From Arabidopsis thaliana (taxonomy: Eukaryota > Streptophyta > Magnoliopsida > Brassicales > Brassicaceae), in NCBI RefSeq assembly GCF_000001735.4, contig NC_003075.7:6573001-6637000 (forward strand): DNA of 64,000 bases. Reading direction: 5' to 3'. Below the pieces are notes generated by a model. It worked only from the letters and a program-made list of their open reading frames with translations, made no database searches and was not told the origin of the DNA. The translations under genes were made by a program, and so were the position numbers. This document shows, piece after piece, positions 44,143-54,522 of this stretch. Position 1 is the first letter of the stretch. Each line of letters starts with the position of its first letter.

Positions 44143-45471
44143 CTAATCAACCTTGATACGTTTATCATGTCTCATATCAATGTCGATGCCTTTCCTAATC
44201 ACTTTTTTTTGCCTTTTGCCTCTATTATGTTGCTTGATTTGCACTGTACTTGGAACATAAGAGCACACAAGTGGCCAACAGCTTTTGTCTCCAGATTCTT
44301 TAAGAACCAATTTCCTCACGCATCCAGCCTCTCCAATGATATTAATAATGTTGTGAGCGACTTTTTTTCCTTTTTCTTTATCAAAAACCATAGCAACTTT
44401 CTTCTCCATGTCAATGAAGAAACTCTTACATGAAAGATTTCGCTCAAGGTTCGATATATATATTGTGAAGAAACTCTTACATGAAAGATTTCGCTCAAGG
44501 TTCGATATATATATTGTGAAGAAATTGCTCCAAGTTACATTTGTGGCATCAATCTTAGTCGTAATCCATATCACAACCTTTTTGCTTGTCCGAAATAAAG
44601 CCGCGATCTTCTCTGCTCTATCCGAAGATAGTGGCGCAAAAACTAAACCCCTAGCCTTAAACGGCAGAGGTATAAGCGGTCCAAATCCTCCTCTTGTAAA
44701 ATCAAAGCAGATCATATGACCAATATATGCAGATGCGTTTCGTTCTACAGCGCCCCAATAAGTGTTTCCATTAAGAGAAACACCACCACAGCGAGATATT
44801 ATCCGCCAGTGTGGAGAGACATCAAGAGTAGTCCATAAATCAGTATCAAAATCGTAGGTTTCATATCGTAAAGCGGGGTTTTCGGGGTGGTGATGGAAAT
44901 CATCTATAAACCTCAAGATTTTGGGGCTACGGTTTCCACTGTTAGTTTCGTATCGGAGAGCATAGTTATAAACATCTCGTCCTTCCCATTCACTTGTACG
45001 GTGATACTTTCTGGTTTGGATCCACCTTGTTTGCCCCAAATACGGATTCAAAACCACAATCTTAGTATCATCGTCTTTTAAGATGCATAATAATAAACCC
45101 TCACAATGAAAGACTTGAGATATCTTGACTTGTTTAGAACCATGTAGGCAAGTAAGTTTACCTAGAGACTTTATGGATAGGTTTTCGTTGACGATGATGC
45201 CCATTAAATAAACGTTGTAATCCATCATCACAATCATTCGATTCTCTCCTAATTCCCTTGCTGCTTCTTCTTCTTTCCGTATGTGCATCTTCTTAAAGCT
45301 CTGGCTTTCTAACAAAGCATTCCAGTTTTTGCAAGTTAATCGCATTGCTCTCAAACAATGTAAAGGAACCCTAGAGACAATGTCCTCTACTAGTTCCTTT
45401 GGAAGATTTGACATTGTCGTCCTCATTGTGTTTTTGATACAAGGGATGTTCAGAAACCTTTTGCGACTCAT
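44143..45471 (-). CDS. F-box protein with F-box-associated domain
   Basis: Intronless, 442 residues. The F-box lies near residues 20-62 (MSNLPKELVEDIVSRVPLHC, MRLTCKNWNALL). An FBA-type domain follows (VFHCEGLLLCIL, VVLNPYLGQTRWIQTR, YDFDTDLWTTLDV, GVSLNGNTYWGA, FDFTRGGFGP, plus WSNFFTI). The tail is Lys-rich. The second or third methionine (before RTTM or SNLP) could also be the start. A 17-residue segment of the FBA domain (CKSFFTIYISNLERNLS) is duplicated head to tail by a 51-bp repeat. F-box proteins bind SKP1 and choose substrates for SCF ubiquitin ligases; this family is large and fast-evolving. The start is 252 bp from the divergent aldolase start. Confidence 0.88.
   Translation of the reverse strand: MSRKRFLNIPCIKNTMRTTMSNLPKELVEDIVSRVPLHCLRAMRLTCKNWNALLESQSFKKMHIRKEEEAARELGENRMIVMMDYNVYLMGIIVNENLSIKSLGKLTCLHGSKQVKISQVFHCEGLLLCILKDDDTKIVVLNPYLGQTRWIQTRKYHRTSEWEGRDVYNYALRYETNSGNRSPKILRFIDDFHHHPENPALRYETYDFDTDLWTTLDVSPHWRIISRCGGVSLNGNTYWGAVERNASAYIGHMICFDFTRGGFGPLIPLPFKARGLVFAPLSSDRAEKIAALFRTSKKVVIWITTKIDATNVTWSNFFTIYISNLERNLSCKSFFTIYISNLERNLSCKSFFIDMEKKVAMVFDKEKGKKVAHNIINIIGEAGCVRKLVLKESGDKSCWPLVCSYVPSTVQIKQHNRGKRQKKVIRKGIDIDMRHDKRIKVD
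44416..44517. repeat. Tandem 51-bp duplication inside the F-box gene
   Basis: Unit GAAGAAACTCTTACATGAAA... at 44416-44466 repeated at 44467-44517, exactly identical as far as I can compare. Its length is 17 codons, so the frame is kept. A third unit starts GAAGAAATTG but then diverges. Confidence 0.92.
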
Positions 45472-45723
45472 AAAGGTTGTAGAACAAGAAAGAAAAGTAG
45501 AAACCCTAAATTAAGTTGGGCTAATTAAAAGGCTTCAGAATCTAGTCGGGCTTTTTGTAAAAGCCCTAAATGATATTTTCTCGTTTCCTAAGAAAAAACA
45601 GCATGCAGTCTACGTTTCTATCCCGAAAACGCTAATAAGTGAGTACTAATTTCGTTTTGGTCATACGAAAGCAAAAACACTTTGTCTTTTACCACTTCTT
45701 CGATACTTCCCAAGTTCACCGCA
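45472..45723. promoter_or_regulatory. Shared divergent promoter of F-box and aldolase genes
   Basis: Only 252 bp separate the two start codons. It contains GTTGGGCTAATT at about 45516, GTCGGGCTTT at about 45544 and AAAGCCCTAAA at about 45559. These GGGCT/AGCCC elements and the short distance suggest one two-way promoter. No clear TATA box. Confidence 0.55.
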
Positions 45724-46800
45724 ATGGCCACCGCTTCAATCTTCCCCGCCGCCGTGACCGTCACCAGAGATGTGACATCTCTTCTTAATCCATCTTCTCT
45801 GATAATCGGAAAATCATTATCTCCTTCAAAGTTCAGCTCAATCAAATCCTCCGTTTCATTTTCCCGCAAAACCCTAACTCCAATTCGATACTCTTCATCT
45901 CCCGCCGATCACTCACCCGCCACCGCCGTGGAAGCGATCACGAATCGATCCAAAACCTCCTTGAAATCTCGTCTCCGTGGAGGAGAAACTCTCTACGGTC
46001 TCTTTTTACTCTCCTTCTCGCCGACATTAGCCGAGATCGCTGCTCACGCCGGTTACGATTACGTCGTCGTTGATATGGAACATGGTCCCGGAGGTATACC
46101 GGAAGCTTTGGATTGTATTCGAGCTCTTAACGCCGCCGGAACATCAGCCATTCTCCGATTACCGGAAAACTCACCAACCTGGGCTAAAAAAGCTCTAGAT
46201 CTAGGTCCACAAGGAATCATGTTCCCAATGATCGAATCTCGTAAAGACGCTACCAAAGCGGTGTCGTATTGCCGGTTTCCTCCCGACGGTATCCGTGGAT
46301 CGGCGCACACGGTGGTGAGAGCTTCTAACTACGGAATCGATGAAGGGTATTTAAGTAATTACGCAGAGGAGATTCTGATTATGTGCCAGGTGGAATCAGG
46401 TGAAGGAGTGAAGAAAGCTGATGAAATCGCAGCCGTTGATGGTGTTGACTGTGTGCAAATGGGACCGTTGGATCTTAGTGCGAGTTTAGGGTATTTGTGG
46501 GATCCTGGACATAAGAAAGTGAGAGAGATGATGAAGAAGGCTGAGAAATCTGTGCTGACCACTGATCCGGCGAAAGGCGGGGCTTACTTGTCGGGTTTCG
46601 CGATGCCGCACGACGGAGCTGGTGAGATTCGGGGACGTGGTTACCATATGGTCGCCGGAGCTGTTGATGTTGGATTGTTTAGGAATGCTGCTGTTGAAGA
46701 TGTGAGGAGATTCAAGATGGGTTTGGTCAATGAATCGGACAGTGAGGATTCGTCGGAACATGATAAAGATGTTGATGATGAGAAGTACTGGAGCGAATAA
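45724..46800 (+). CDS. HpcH/HpaI-type aldolase, probably plastid
   Basis: Intronless, 358 residues from ATG 45724. The first about 70 residues are rich in Ser, Thr, Pro and hydroxylated residues with few acids, like a chloroplast transit peptide. Then comes the HpcH/HpaI (2-keto-3-deoxy acid aldolase, citrate lyase beta) barrel: YGLFLLSFSPTLAEIAAHAG, YVVVDMEHGPGG, GPQGIMFPMIES, CRFPPDGIRG, MCQVESGEGV and GPLDLSASLGYL, with the metal-binding Glu of QVESGEG and Asp of GPLDLS. Related bacterial enzymes split 4-hydroxy-2-oxo acids into pyruvate or aldehydes. The plant substrate is unknown to me. A short acidic tail (SDSEDSSEHDKD) is unusual. It ends 146 bp from the convergent MTA stop. Confidence 0.93.
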   Translation: MATASIFPAAVTVTRDVTSLLNPSSLIIGKSLSPSKFSSIKSSVSFSRKTLTPIRYSSSPADHSPATAVEAITNRSKTSLKSRLRGGETLYGLFLLSFSPTLAEIAAHAGYDYVVVDMEHGPGGIPEALDCIRALNAAGTSAILRLPENSPTWAKKALDLGPQGIMFPMIESRKDATKAVSYCRFPPDGIRGSAHTVVRASNYGIDEGYLSNYAEEILIMCQVESGEGVKKADEIAAVDGVDCVQMGPLDLSASLGYLWDPGHKKVREMMKKAEKSVLTTDPAKGGAYLSGFAMPHDGAGEIRGRGYHMVAGAVDVGLFRNAAVEDVRRFKMGLVNESDSEDSSEHDKDVDDEKYWSE

Positions 46801-46946
46801 GCAAAATTTCAAATTTCGTTAATGTTGTTTCCTTTTAACTTTCCATAAAGATTTACAAAATCATGATGCCACAAATGTTTCAAAAACGAAAGCAACATGA
46901 ATCCAACAAAGCTGAGACATTTGGCTTTGTTTTTTTTGGAATTGAA

Positions 46947-49900
46947 CTAAGCTGTGATTGAGTCAATAGCCATTGGTTCGTTGTCTGTTTCCATTGCAGA
47001 GGCTCTTGGTGGTGATGGTGGCTGGACATCTATTTCAGGGTATGATGCTTTAAACCGAGCTCGAAGACCTTCGTTTATTAATCGGACACCGTTAAGCTGG
47101 TTCCCAAGTGATAGCCATCTATAACCAACAGTAGACTCATAAGATTCATGACAACAATATCATATGACAGTTAAAAGGTCAAAAACTTTACCCGGCATGA
47201 GCATTGTGCATACGGGCGAATAACTCGAGCTTTCTTGCTCTTGGCATGATCCTCTCTAACATTGCATACATCTGGTGGTTGACAAGCATTCTCATCACAC
47301 AAGAGTCCAGAATCATACTAATTCGAAACGATTTGGAAAAATGTGGGTAATTATGGACAAACCTCGTCTGGCTTCCGGCTTGTTTCTCTAACCTCTGCGA
47401 CAATCACATCTGTGTCGATGTTTCTGTTCACTTCTGGATTTCCTTTGATTCCAACCAGACAATGCTCTTTGCTATGGTTGAGCCAGTGACCTGTTCTTCC
47501 TGTTCGAATAATACGTTGAAGTTGATTTGTCTTTACCCATATGATCTCTTCCACTCGCTTGTATCCCCAAAGCTCCAAACTTAAAAAAAAAAAAAAAACT
47601 CCATTAGAGTGGAAAAGCACATGAACACAAAATTTGTTGAGATTTTTCTAAGTACCATTCACGGCCTAGTTCCATAGCACGACCAGTGACCCAGAGGAAA
47701 ATCAAACCGTCAGTCTGTAACGAGGGAACATTAAGAGTTCGCATTTCGTCATCAGCCATTGTTCCATATGGAAGTTCCATGTGAATGTCCCATGGTGGAT
47801 CCGCCATAACAACTCCAAAGGTTCCCAAAATGTCCATTCGAAAAGAACGGATGTCACAGTTAATCCATTGTGCCTCACCAAGTTCAGCTTCAGAACAGTA
47901 ATCAGCACGTAGAGGCTTCAATGCCTTATCTGGACCAGCCATCATAGCGTCAGCCATGTCGAGCTCGTAATGCACGTATTTGCAAGTCTGTCCAAATTCA
48001 AAATAATGGTTGCTCTGTTACCATATATCTACACTTAACCGAAGTACTATCACACAATTGTGACCAAAAAAAAGTTACCTTCATGTGACGACAAGTATCG
48101 AGAAAGGAACAATCTCCTAGGCTAACGTCAGTATGTGAAGCGATTAGTCGACGGAAATGTCTCTGAAAGTATACAGAATTCATAAAAACTAAGTAGATTT
48201 CAGCAAAGCAACATAGACACCATAGCAGGAGATCAATATAAACCTCACAAAATAACAAACAAAAAACTTGACATGCAAACCAATCCTAATTTGTTCGCTA
48301 TGGAATTCTTAACAATATAACATTCTGAATTTCCTATCAAATAAGATGTACATTGTAAATTTGAGTTGGTTCAAACCTTGTTGCAGGCTATGTGAGAACC
48401 AGACTGAAGACGGCAATCCTCTTTAGTTAAATACCTACAGTAATACTTAACCTGTGATCCTCCTTTGCTTTTAAACTGTAAGGAACATAAAAATATAACA
48501 GTCAATCACAAGATCCAAGCTGTTTATTAGAAGATGAAATGAAAACTAACAAAACATAACACCTAGAAGAGTTGAGGCTAGAAACAGTGACAGGTCTCAC
48601 AAGATACCAAGAGAGAAAGTCACAACAAACACACAAGTTTTGTGGAAAGAGATCTTTGCTTTCGCTACATCGATATTGAAACTAGAAAGTAGAAACTATG
48701 TATCAAAAACTTTCAACCCCACCCCACACTGAGAGACAAAACACACAAGTGTTGTGATAACTAGTTAAACACGCTTATAAACATTAAGCATCTAGATCCG
48801 TAAGGTGATTATTTTCAATAGAAGGCTCCTTGCTTTCAGAACATATGGCCACATAGGAGCATCACTATCAGCATCCAAACCGAAGAAACACACATCTAAG
48901 TTATATAGCTCTTTGCTTTTCACCCTACTGCTTTTCACAAAATGGCATAGTATCTGCTCCCCTATAATCTTGATAACAAACTACTATGGATACTAACTAC
49001 TAAGATGGCTAATAGCTTTCTCCAGAACTTGTTCACGAATCATACACTATCTAATCCGCTATCTACGCCAAATTAACACAGCTTTGGATCAACAACTTAT
49101 CTAGTCTGCTGTGAACTACACTATGTGTTTTCCTCCTCAATTCCTTTTGAAAGCTTATATACTCACATTTACATTCACATATAGTTTTGTATTAAAAAAG
49201 CATGTATTTAACTAAAGACTATAGTTAACTGAGTTCACCTTAGCAGCAGTAGCGGCTTCTTTAGCGGTTGGACGGTGAATCAGATCAAGCAACTCCTCAC
49301 CTGTCCTAGACTGTTGCTTCTCCTTAAAAGACTTCTTACTCAAAAGAGCCTCAACATCTTTCAAATCCTCTTCCTCACTTCTAAGCTTCTGATTCGACGG
49401 TACAGGCAACGGCAAAGGCAAAGGAAATGGTGGTGGTCTACCCATTATCCCCATTGGATGATGCATTCCCATCATTTGCATTCCTCTTGGTGCATTCATC
49501 ATTGGCCTAAACCCCATATTAGGATCACCTCCCCACATCTCAGGTCTCGGGAAATTACCCGACCCGGAAACACCAAACCCGCCACCAGAAACAGTAGCAT
49601 TCTCAATTGAATTAGGCGTTTCGACAACCCGATTCGATTCGTTATTCCCTTGGAAACTCTCTGGTAACTCTTTAAGCAATCTAGTTCTATCTATAGCTAA
49701 AACCATGATCCTAGGCTTCCCACTAACCTCAAACTCTTCCAATTCCACAGAACCATTCTCTTCCGCCATCGATTTAAGTGCGGTCTCCACCGCAAGAATC
49801 GGTCCACATTCACCGCCTAAATCTCGTAACGCCGCCTTCTCCGCCGGTCTAGCATTCTGGTCATTCTCAAGCTTCCTAAGCACAGTAGAAGAATCCGTAG

Positions 49901-50312
49901 GAGAAAACGGTACACGTTGAAGCAAACACTCAGCAACCATAGCTCTAACAAGCGCCATAGGACTCCCACTAGACCCATCAGCTTCAGCATCTCTCTGATT
50001 CGAATCAACAAGCATCGATTTTGAATCATGCCCATGTAATTGTTGCAGTTGGGTTCCTAATTTAACAATCGGATGATGCTTCTTCTCAACTTTGGGTTCT
50101 GGTAATGGTGGTGTAGCTACGAAAGGTCGATTCGTGAAAGAAGAGATGAGTTTGAGTGAGAGATCGAGAGATGGGACTATATCGGGAACAATGGATTGGA
50201 GTGAGGAAAGGAGATCTAAGTGAGCGTCGTGTTGGGTTCGAATTCGATTCTCTAATCGAACTCTCATGTCTTTGACGACGGTAATGGTGGCGTCATCAGA
50301 TTCAGTTTCCAT
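46947..50312 (-). CDS. MTA: mRNA m6A methyltransferase MTA (METTL3 homologue)
   Basis: Seven exons: 50312-49239, 48475-48377, 48162-48079, 47987-47656, 47579-47363, 47271-47192, 47118-46947. Joined they give 685 residues, in one frame, and agree with the known MTA size as I recall it. The long first exon encodes a disordered N-terminus with a Pro/Met-rich stretch. The MT-A70 catalytic domain includes the zinc-like region [21 protein letters not shown] and DTCRHMK, the catalytic DPPW at residue 482 (MADPPWDIH) and [23 protein letters not shown] pairs with MTB in the nucleus and writes N6-methyladenosine on mRNA using S-adenosylmethionine; it is needed for embryo development. The 763-bp first intron is the longest. 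The start METESDD follows the last in-frame candidate. Confidence 0.97.
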
Positions 50313-50770
50313 GGCTTCGAAACAAAAGAATTCGAGAGAGAGTTTGTGCAGGTCTTTAGCTTGAAAGAAAGTTAAAAAGGGTTTTAGCAAGTAAGTCACT
50401 AAAACGATGTCGTAGCAGTTTTAGGTCACGAAAAATGTAAAGGAGCACGATGATAAGTTTTTTTTTTTTTGTCGGACACGATGATAAGTTGATAACATAA
50501 AACGGTAAAAATATTTTTGGGTGTTTAGTTAGATAATTGTAGGATATTTTAAAAATGTAAGAAAAAGTTATATGTAGGGTAATTTAAAAATGTAAGAAAG
50601 GGTTATAAGAAATTTACAAATAACAACTAGTTTAGTATATGATTTTAAGATTTCAGTTCTTTGTATTTTATTTTGGATCAACAAAATCCAAATTTTTGCA
50701 CTTTTCTTTTCTTTATCACGGAAAGTGATTTAGTTTGTTGGAGTTGAATTCTGATAAAAAAAATATAGCA
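50313..50770. other. MTA leader and upstream spacer
   Basis: AT-rich. A direct repeat CACGATGATAAGTT occurs at about 50447 and 50477, separated by T-rich sequence, and a second, weaker repeat of AAAAATGTAAGAAA(A/G)(A/G)GTTAT lies at about 50552-50608. I see no coding signal. Confidence 0.4.
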
Positions 50771-51862
50771 GAGGTGAACCGTTAACCCTAAAAATCGAAG
50801 CTCTAAGTATCGCAAAAATCGACAAGGTTGACCTAAAATAATATTTTTTTCTCTCGTCTTCCTGCTTTAACACAAAGTGACCAGCGCGTGGAGGCTCAAA
50901 TAGCACCAGCGTCAGTCACCTTCTTTGTTTCTCTGCATAGTTTTTCATTTCTTGTCTTTGTATTCTTTGTTTGTGGAAGCATCGAGGCTCTACATTTTGG
51001 AATAGTGGGTGTTGTGGGGCAGATTTAATGAGGTTGGGTCTTGGTACTCAGATCTATAGGATCTGTTGGTCAAGGGTGTTCTTGGGTCATCGTTCTTGTT
51101 CGGTGGTCACAGAGTGGAGTCACAACGTCGTCTTTGTCGGGTGGTTCTCTTCGCTGAGTCTTGACGGACTTTGGAGGCTTTTGCTTCTCTCTTGACGGCT
51201 CGTTTCTTTTCTCCCAAAGCTGCATCTGTGCAACATTGGATCGCCTCCTCGATATCTCGGTATCTCCAATGTCTCTCATGTATTCCTCTTTTGTGTCGAC
51301 TTGTTGCTCTGATCAGTTCGTCTCTGTGAGATATGGTAACATCAGAGGATTAGGTTTAATTGTCTCCCTCGTTTGGACTTCCGTCTCCCTTGTTTGGGCT
51401 AATCTTCTCTTCCCGACTAAGTTAATCTTTGTTAGTTTGGGGTTGAGCACTTTGATTATATTTGAGTTTTCTCTCATCGTGTAGCAGATGATGGTTTGCT
51501 TAATTTATTGATCGTTGTGGCGTTAAAACGTCTAAGTGGTTCTCGATTATCTTACGGTTCATCCGGAAGACCCTTGACAAAGGCACTCATTGAAAAAGAA
51601 GCATTTATTGAGAAGGCCAAGTTCCACTATCTTGTTATTGCCATAAGTTATGAAGAAGCCCCTCTTCATAATTTGTTGTGCGGGAAGTCTTTATGGTGAG
51701 CTTCGAGAGCTTCGTTTAGTCTCGAGACAAGATTTGTTTGGTTTTTACAATGTATTATCGGAAAATTCCTTCCTTATCTTGTCGTAGGTTATGGGTCGAG
51801 CATGGTGTCTTCTTGAAGTTTAAACTTTTATTTTCTCATGTGTATTGTAACGTTTCCAATCT

Positions 51863-52715
51863 AATCTTATTATATAAAGTACAGTTTTGAAAGTTACTAA
51901 CTCACGAGATCATGACACGTGGTTATTTAAACGATCTTAGATTTTGACATATGTTTGATTTTTTTTTTACTTTTTCCTAAAAGAAAATAGGAAACTAAAA
52001 AACAAAGATATTTATATATACTAATTAATATGTTTATATCTAAATATTTAACTTACAATTTTCTTAACTAAAATGTAAAACTAACAATAAGATGGAGTGT
52101 ATATAATTAAATTATATAAAAAACTAACAACAAGATGGAGTGTATATCATTAAATTATATATTTTATTATGGTAAAATAGGTATTTAAATTGTATTGCAA
52201 AATCGAATTTGTAAGATTGAAATTTGGTTTAAAGAAATACTAAATTACATACTGAAAAAGTATGAGAGTTACGTTACTATTTGAAATTCAAATCTTATTA
52301 TATAAAGTACAGTTTTGAAAGTTACTAACTCACGAGATCATGACACGTGGTTATTTGAACGATCTTAGATTTTGACATGTTTTTGATTTTTTTTTACTTT
52401 TTCCTAAAAGAAAATAGGAAACTAAAAAAAAAAGATATTTATATATACTAATTAATATATTTATATCTAAATATTTAACTTACAATTTTCTTATCTAAAA
52501 TGTAAAACTAACAATAAGATGGAGTGTATATAATTAAATTATATAAAAAAACTAACAATAAGATGGAGTGTATATCATTAAATTATATATTTTATTATGA
52601 TAAAATAGGTATTTAAATTGTATTGCAAAATCGAATTTGTAAGATTGAAATTTGGTTTAAAAAAATACAAAATTACATACTGAAAAAGTATGAGAGTTAC
52701 GTTACTATTTAAAAT
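51863..52715 (+). repeat. Tandem 428-bp duplication of the Helitron left end
   Basis: AATCTTATTATATAAAGTAC starts at 51863 and again at 52291. Both copies continue with ACTCACGAGATCATGACACG and end near AAGTATGAGAGTTACG. They differ by a few substitutions and indels. Confidence 0.9.
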
Positions 52716-53157
52716 TCAAATATCATTAATAAGATGGAGTGTATAGGGACTGCATAGTCCGAGTTACTCATGTGTATAGTAAAGCTAATCGCATAGTAAA
52801 TGGATTAGCAAACTATGCGTTTTAATTACTGCTCGGTTTATATTTATTTGATGTTTGTCCAACAGTTGTAAGTCCGACATTGTTAGAGGATACAAACGGG
52901 ATGTCGTTTTCACAGAGTGTCCGAATGTAGTTTTTATATTATAAATAACAAAATAGTTTATTATGATGAAATAGATAGTTAAAATATAAGTAAAATTGAA
53001 TGTGTATGATTAAAATTTTATGTAATACAAAAATTACTACATTAAATATTAGAAAAAGTGTGTTGATTACTATTTACTATATAAAGTTTAAATATTACTG
53101 TTAATATTTAAATAAATTTATATCATACACCCGCCTATTTAGGCGGGCCTTATCTAG
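51865..53157 (+). mobile_element. Non-autonomous Helitron with duplicated left end
   Basis: It starts TCTTATTATATAAAGTACAG after an A and ends with a GC hairpin (CCCGCC-TATTTA-GGCGGG at about 53131-53147), TTAT, then CTAG before T. The TC start, hairpin about 10 bp before a CTAG end, and insertion between A and T are the marks of Helitrons; there is no coding capacity. About 428 bp of the left end are present twice in tandem (51863-52290, 52291-52715). Confidence 0.82.
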
Positions 53158-54035
53158 TATCAATATAATTCGTGAAAAAGAAAAAAAAACCGTGAACCAA
53201 TTTTTTTGATATCGACAACAAAAAAAGAAGCTAATTTTTGTTTTAAATAGAAATGTTTTTAAATTGTTAGTAAATTTTAGTAAAGATATTTTTGTAATTT
53301 TATATTCTTTTTATATTTTAAAAAATATATTTTAAAAGAGAAAAATGGGTAAATTATTTTTCAAACAAAAACTTAAAAATTGGGATTTTCCTAAATTTTC
53401 TTTGGACTATAAAAGCACTTCTCCAAAAATTGTGTTTTATAACCATAATTTTTTGTATTTATAAACTTTTTTTGTAAATGTAAAATCTACTCATTATAAT
53501 TTTTCTGTACCTTTTTTTTAGGTTCGCATATGTTGCCAGAATTTCAAAATATTTTGTTCTTGTTTTTTTTATCATAATTGTTCGTATTGTGTATTTTACT
53601 AATATTTATGTCTATTCAATAGATTCATCTATCAAATCAACAAATAAAAAAAAATCTCAACTTTAATTTTATTTCAATTAGGTTTTCATACCAACCACAT
53701 ATTTTTGCTGCAATAAATTTTTGTATTTATATGGGTTAACATATTCAACCAAAAATTTTAAAAAGTATAAACTCATACAACACACACCAAAACTAAGAAT
53801 AAATTTACAAGTAAACTTTTTCAAGAAGAATTTATCCAAAAACCACACACCTTTTCTATCTCGTTGACTTTTCCATGCCACAATTCTTTTCCATTTCAAG
53901 TTTTCTCTTTCTTTTTCTAATTTAACAAAAACTATTTTTAGTATGTGTTAAGTATATTTATTAAAAAACAACTGCCTTTCTCACAAGCAAGATAAAAACC
54001 CTTTTATTAAAAAAAAAATTTAAGAAAATTGAATC
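53158..54035. other. AT-rich spacer before the SCR-like gene
   Basis: Very AT-rich; a small minus-strand open frame (53678-53899) has no recognisable domain. The last about 100 bp would hold the leader of the SCR-like gene. Confidence 0.35.
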
Positions 54036-54522
54036 ATGAGACATGCTACTTCACCTATAGTTTTCTGTTTTCTCATATTTCTCGTTATGAATCATGTTAA
54101 AGGTAGGTTTAATACTTTATTCAAGAGATGAAAACATATTTATTTCTGTCGAAAAGATGGTGTTAGAAAAATATTAAGGCCTTTGATTTAATCGTATATT
54201 GTCAATTGTTTAACTAAAATTTTATATACAATTATTATTTTTTATTAATTCGAAAATAGGTCAGGCGAAAAAAAAACGATGTCCGATTGGACTGCATACA
54301 TACGGAAAATGTGGGACCGACAGAGCTAAGTTTTGTTTTAGTGAAATTGAAAGTAAGTTATCATTTTCCAAACAAGTGCTCAACACTATTTCTAGTTGCC
54401 GGTGCGATGACGATAGGCAAGGAAACAAGGACTATATTGGTGCCAATGTGATAGAAGAGAAGGCCGTCCTTGCCCCGCAAATTGATGAACTTCACGGTTC
54501 GAAAATGGTGTTTTTTCTTTGA
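54036..54522 (+). CDS. SCRL21: SCR-like small cysteine-rich secreted peptide
   Basis: Two exons, 54036-54102 and 54260-54522, GT-AG, phase 1. The first encodes a signal peptide (MRHATSPIVFCFLIFLVMNH) and the second the mature part, the usual structure of SCR/SCRL and defensin-like genes. The product is 109 residues. It has Cys30, Cys40, Cys48, Cys69 and Cys71 (RCPIGLHTYGKCG, KFCFSEIE, SSCRCDDD). Family members usually have eight Cys; here the last ones are missing, replaced by a Cys-free tail DYIGANVIEEKAVLAP. So it may be a divergent or decayed member. SCR in self-incompatible relatives is the pollen ligand of the S-locus kinase; the function of SCRL genes is largely unknown. Symbol from memory of gene order. 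Confidence 0.75.

Larger units (their letters stand above)
50779..53192 (+). mobile_element. Probable poly(A) retroposon, split by a Helitron
   Basis: 50850-51860 is less AT-rich than its surroundings and carries several open frames (50971-51195, 51161-51484, 51496-51699) without known domains. If the Helitron (51865-53157) is removed in thought, the sequence before it (CGTTTCCAATCTAA) meets TATCAATATAATTCGTGAAA and then an A-rich tail GAAAAAGAAAAAAAAA at about 53175-53190. A 3' end followed by an A tail fits a non-LTR or Sadhu-type retroposon of about 1.1 kb. GTGAACC at about 50772 and 53194 could be a target duplication. The family was not proven. Confidence 0.5.

Noticed and set aside
50971..51699. 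Protein-coding gene between MTA and the SCR-like gene
   Set aside because: The frames are short, overlap, have no conserved motif, and the sequence behaves like a retroposon body.
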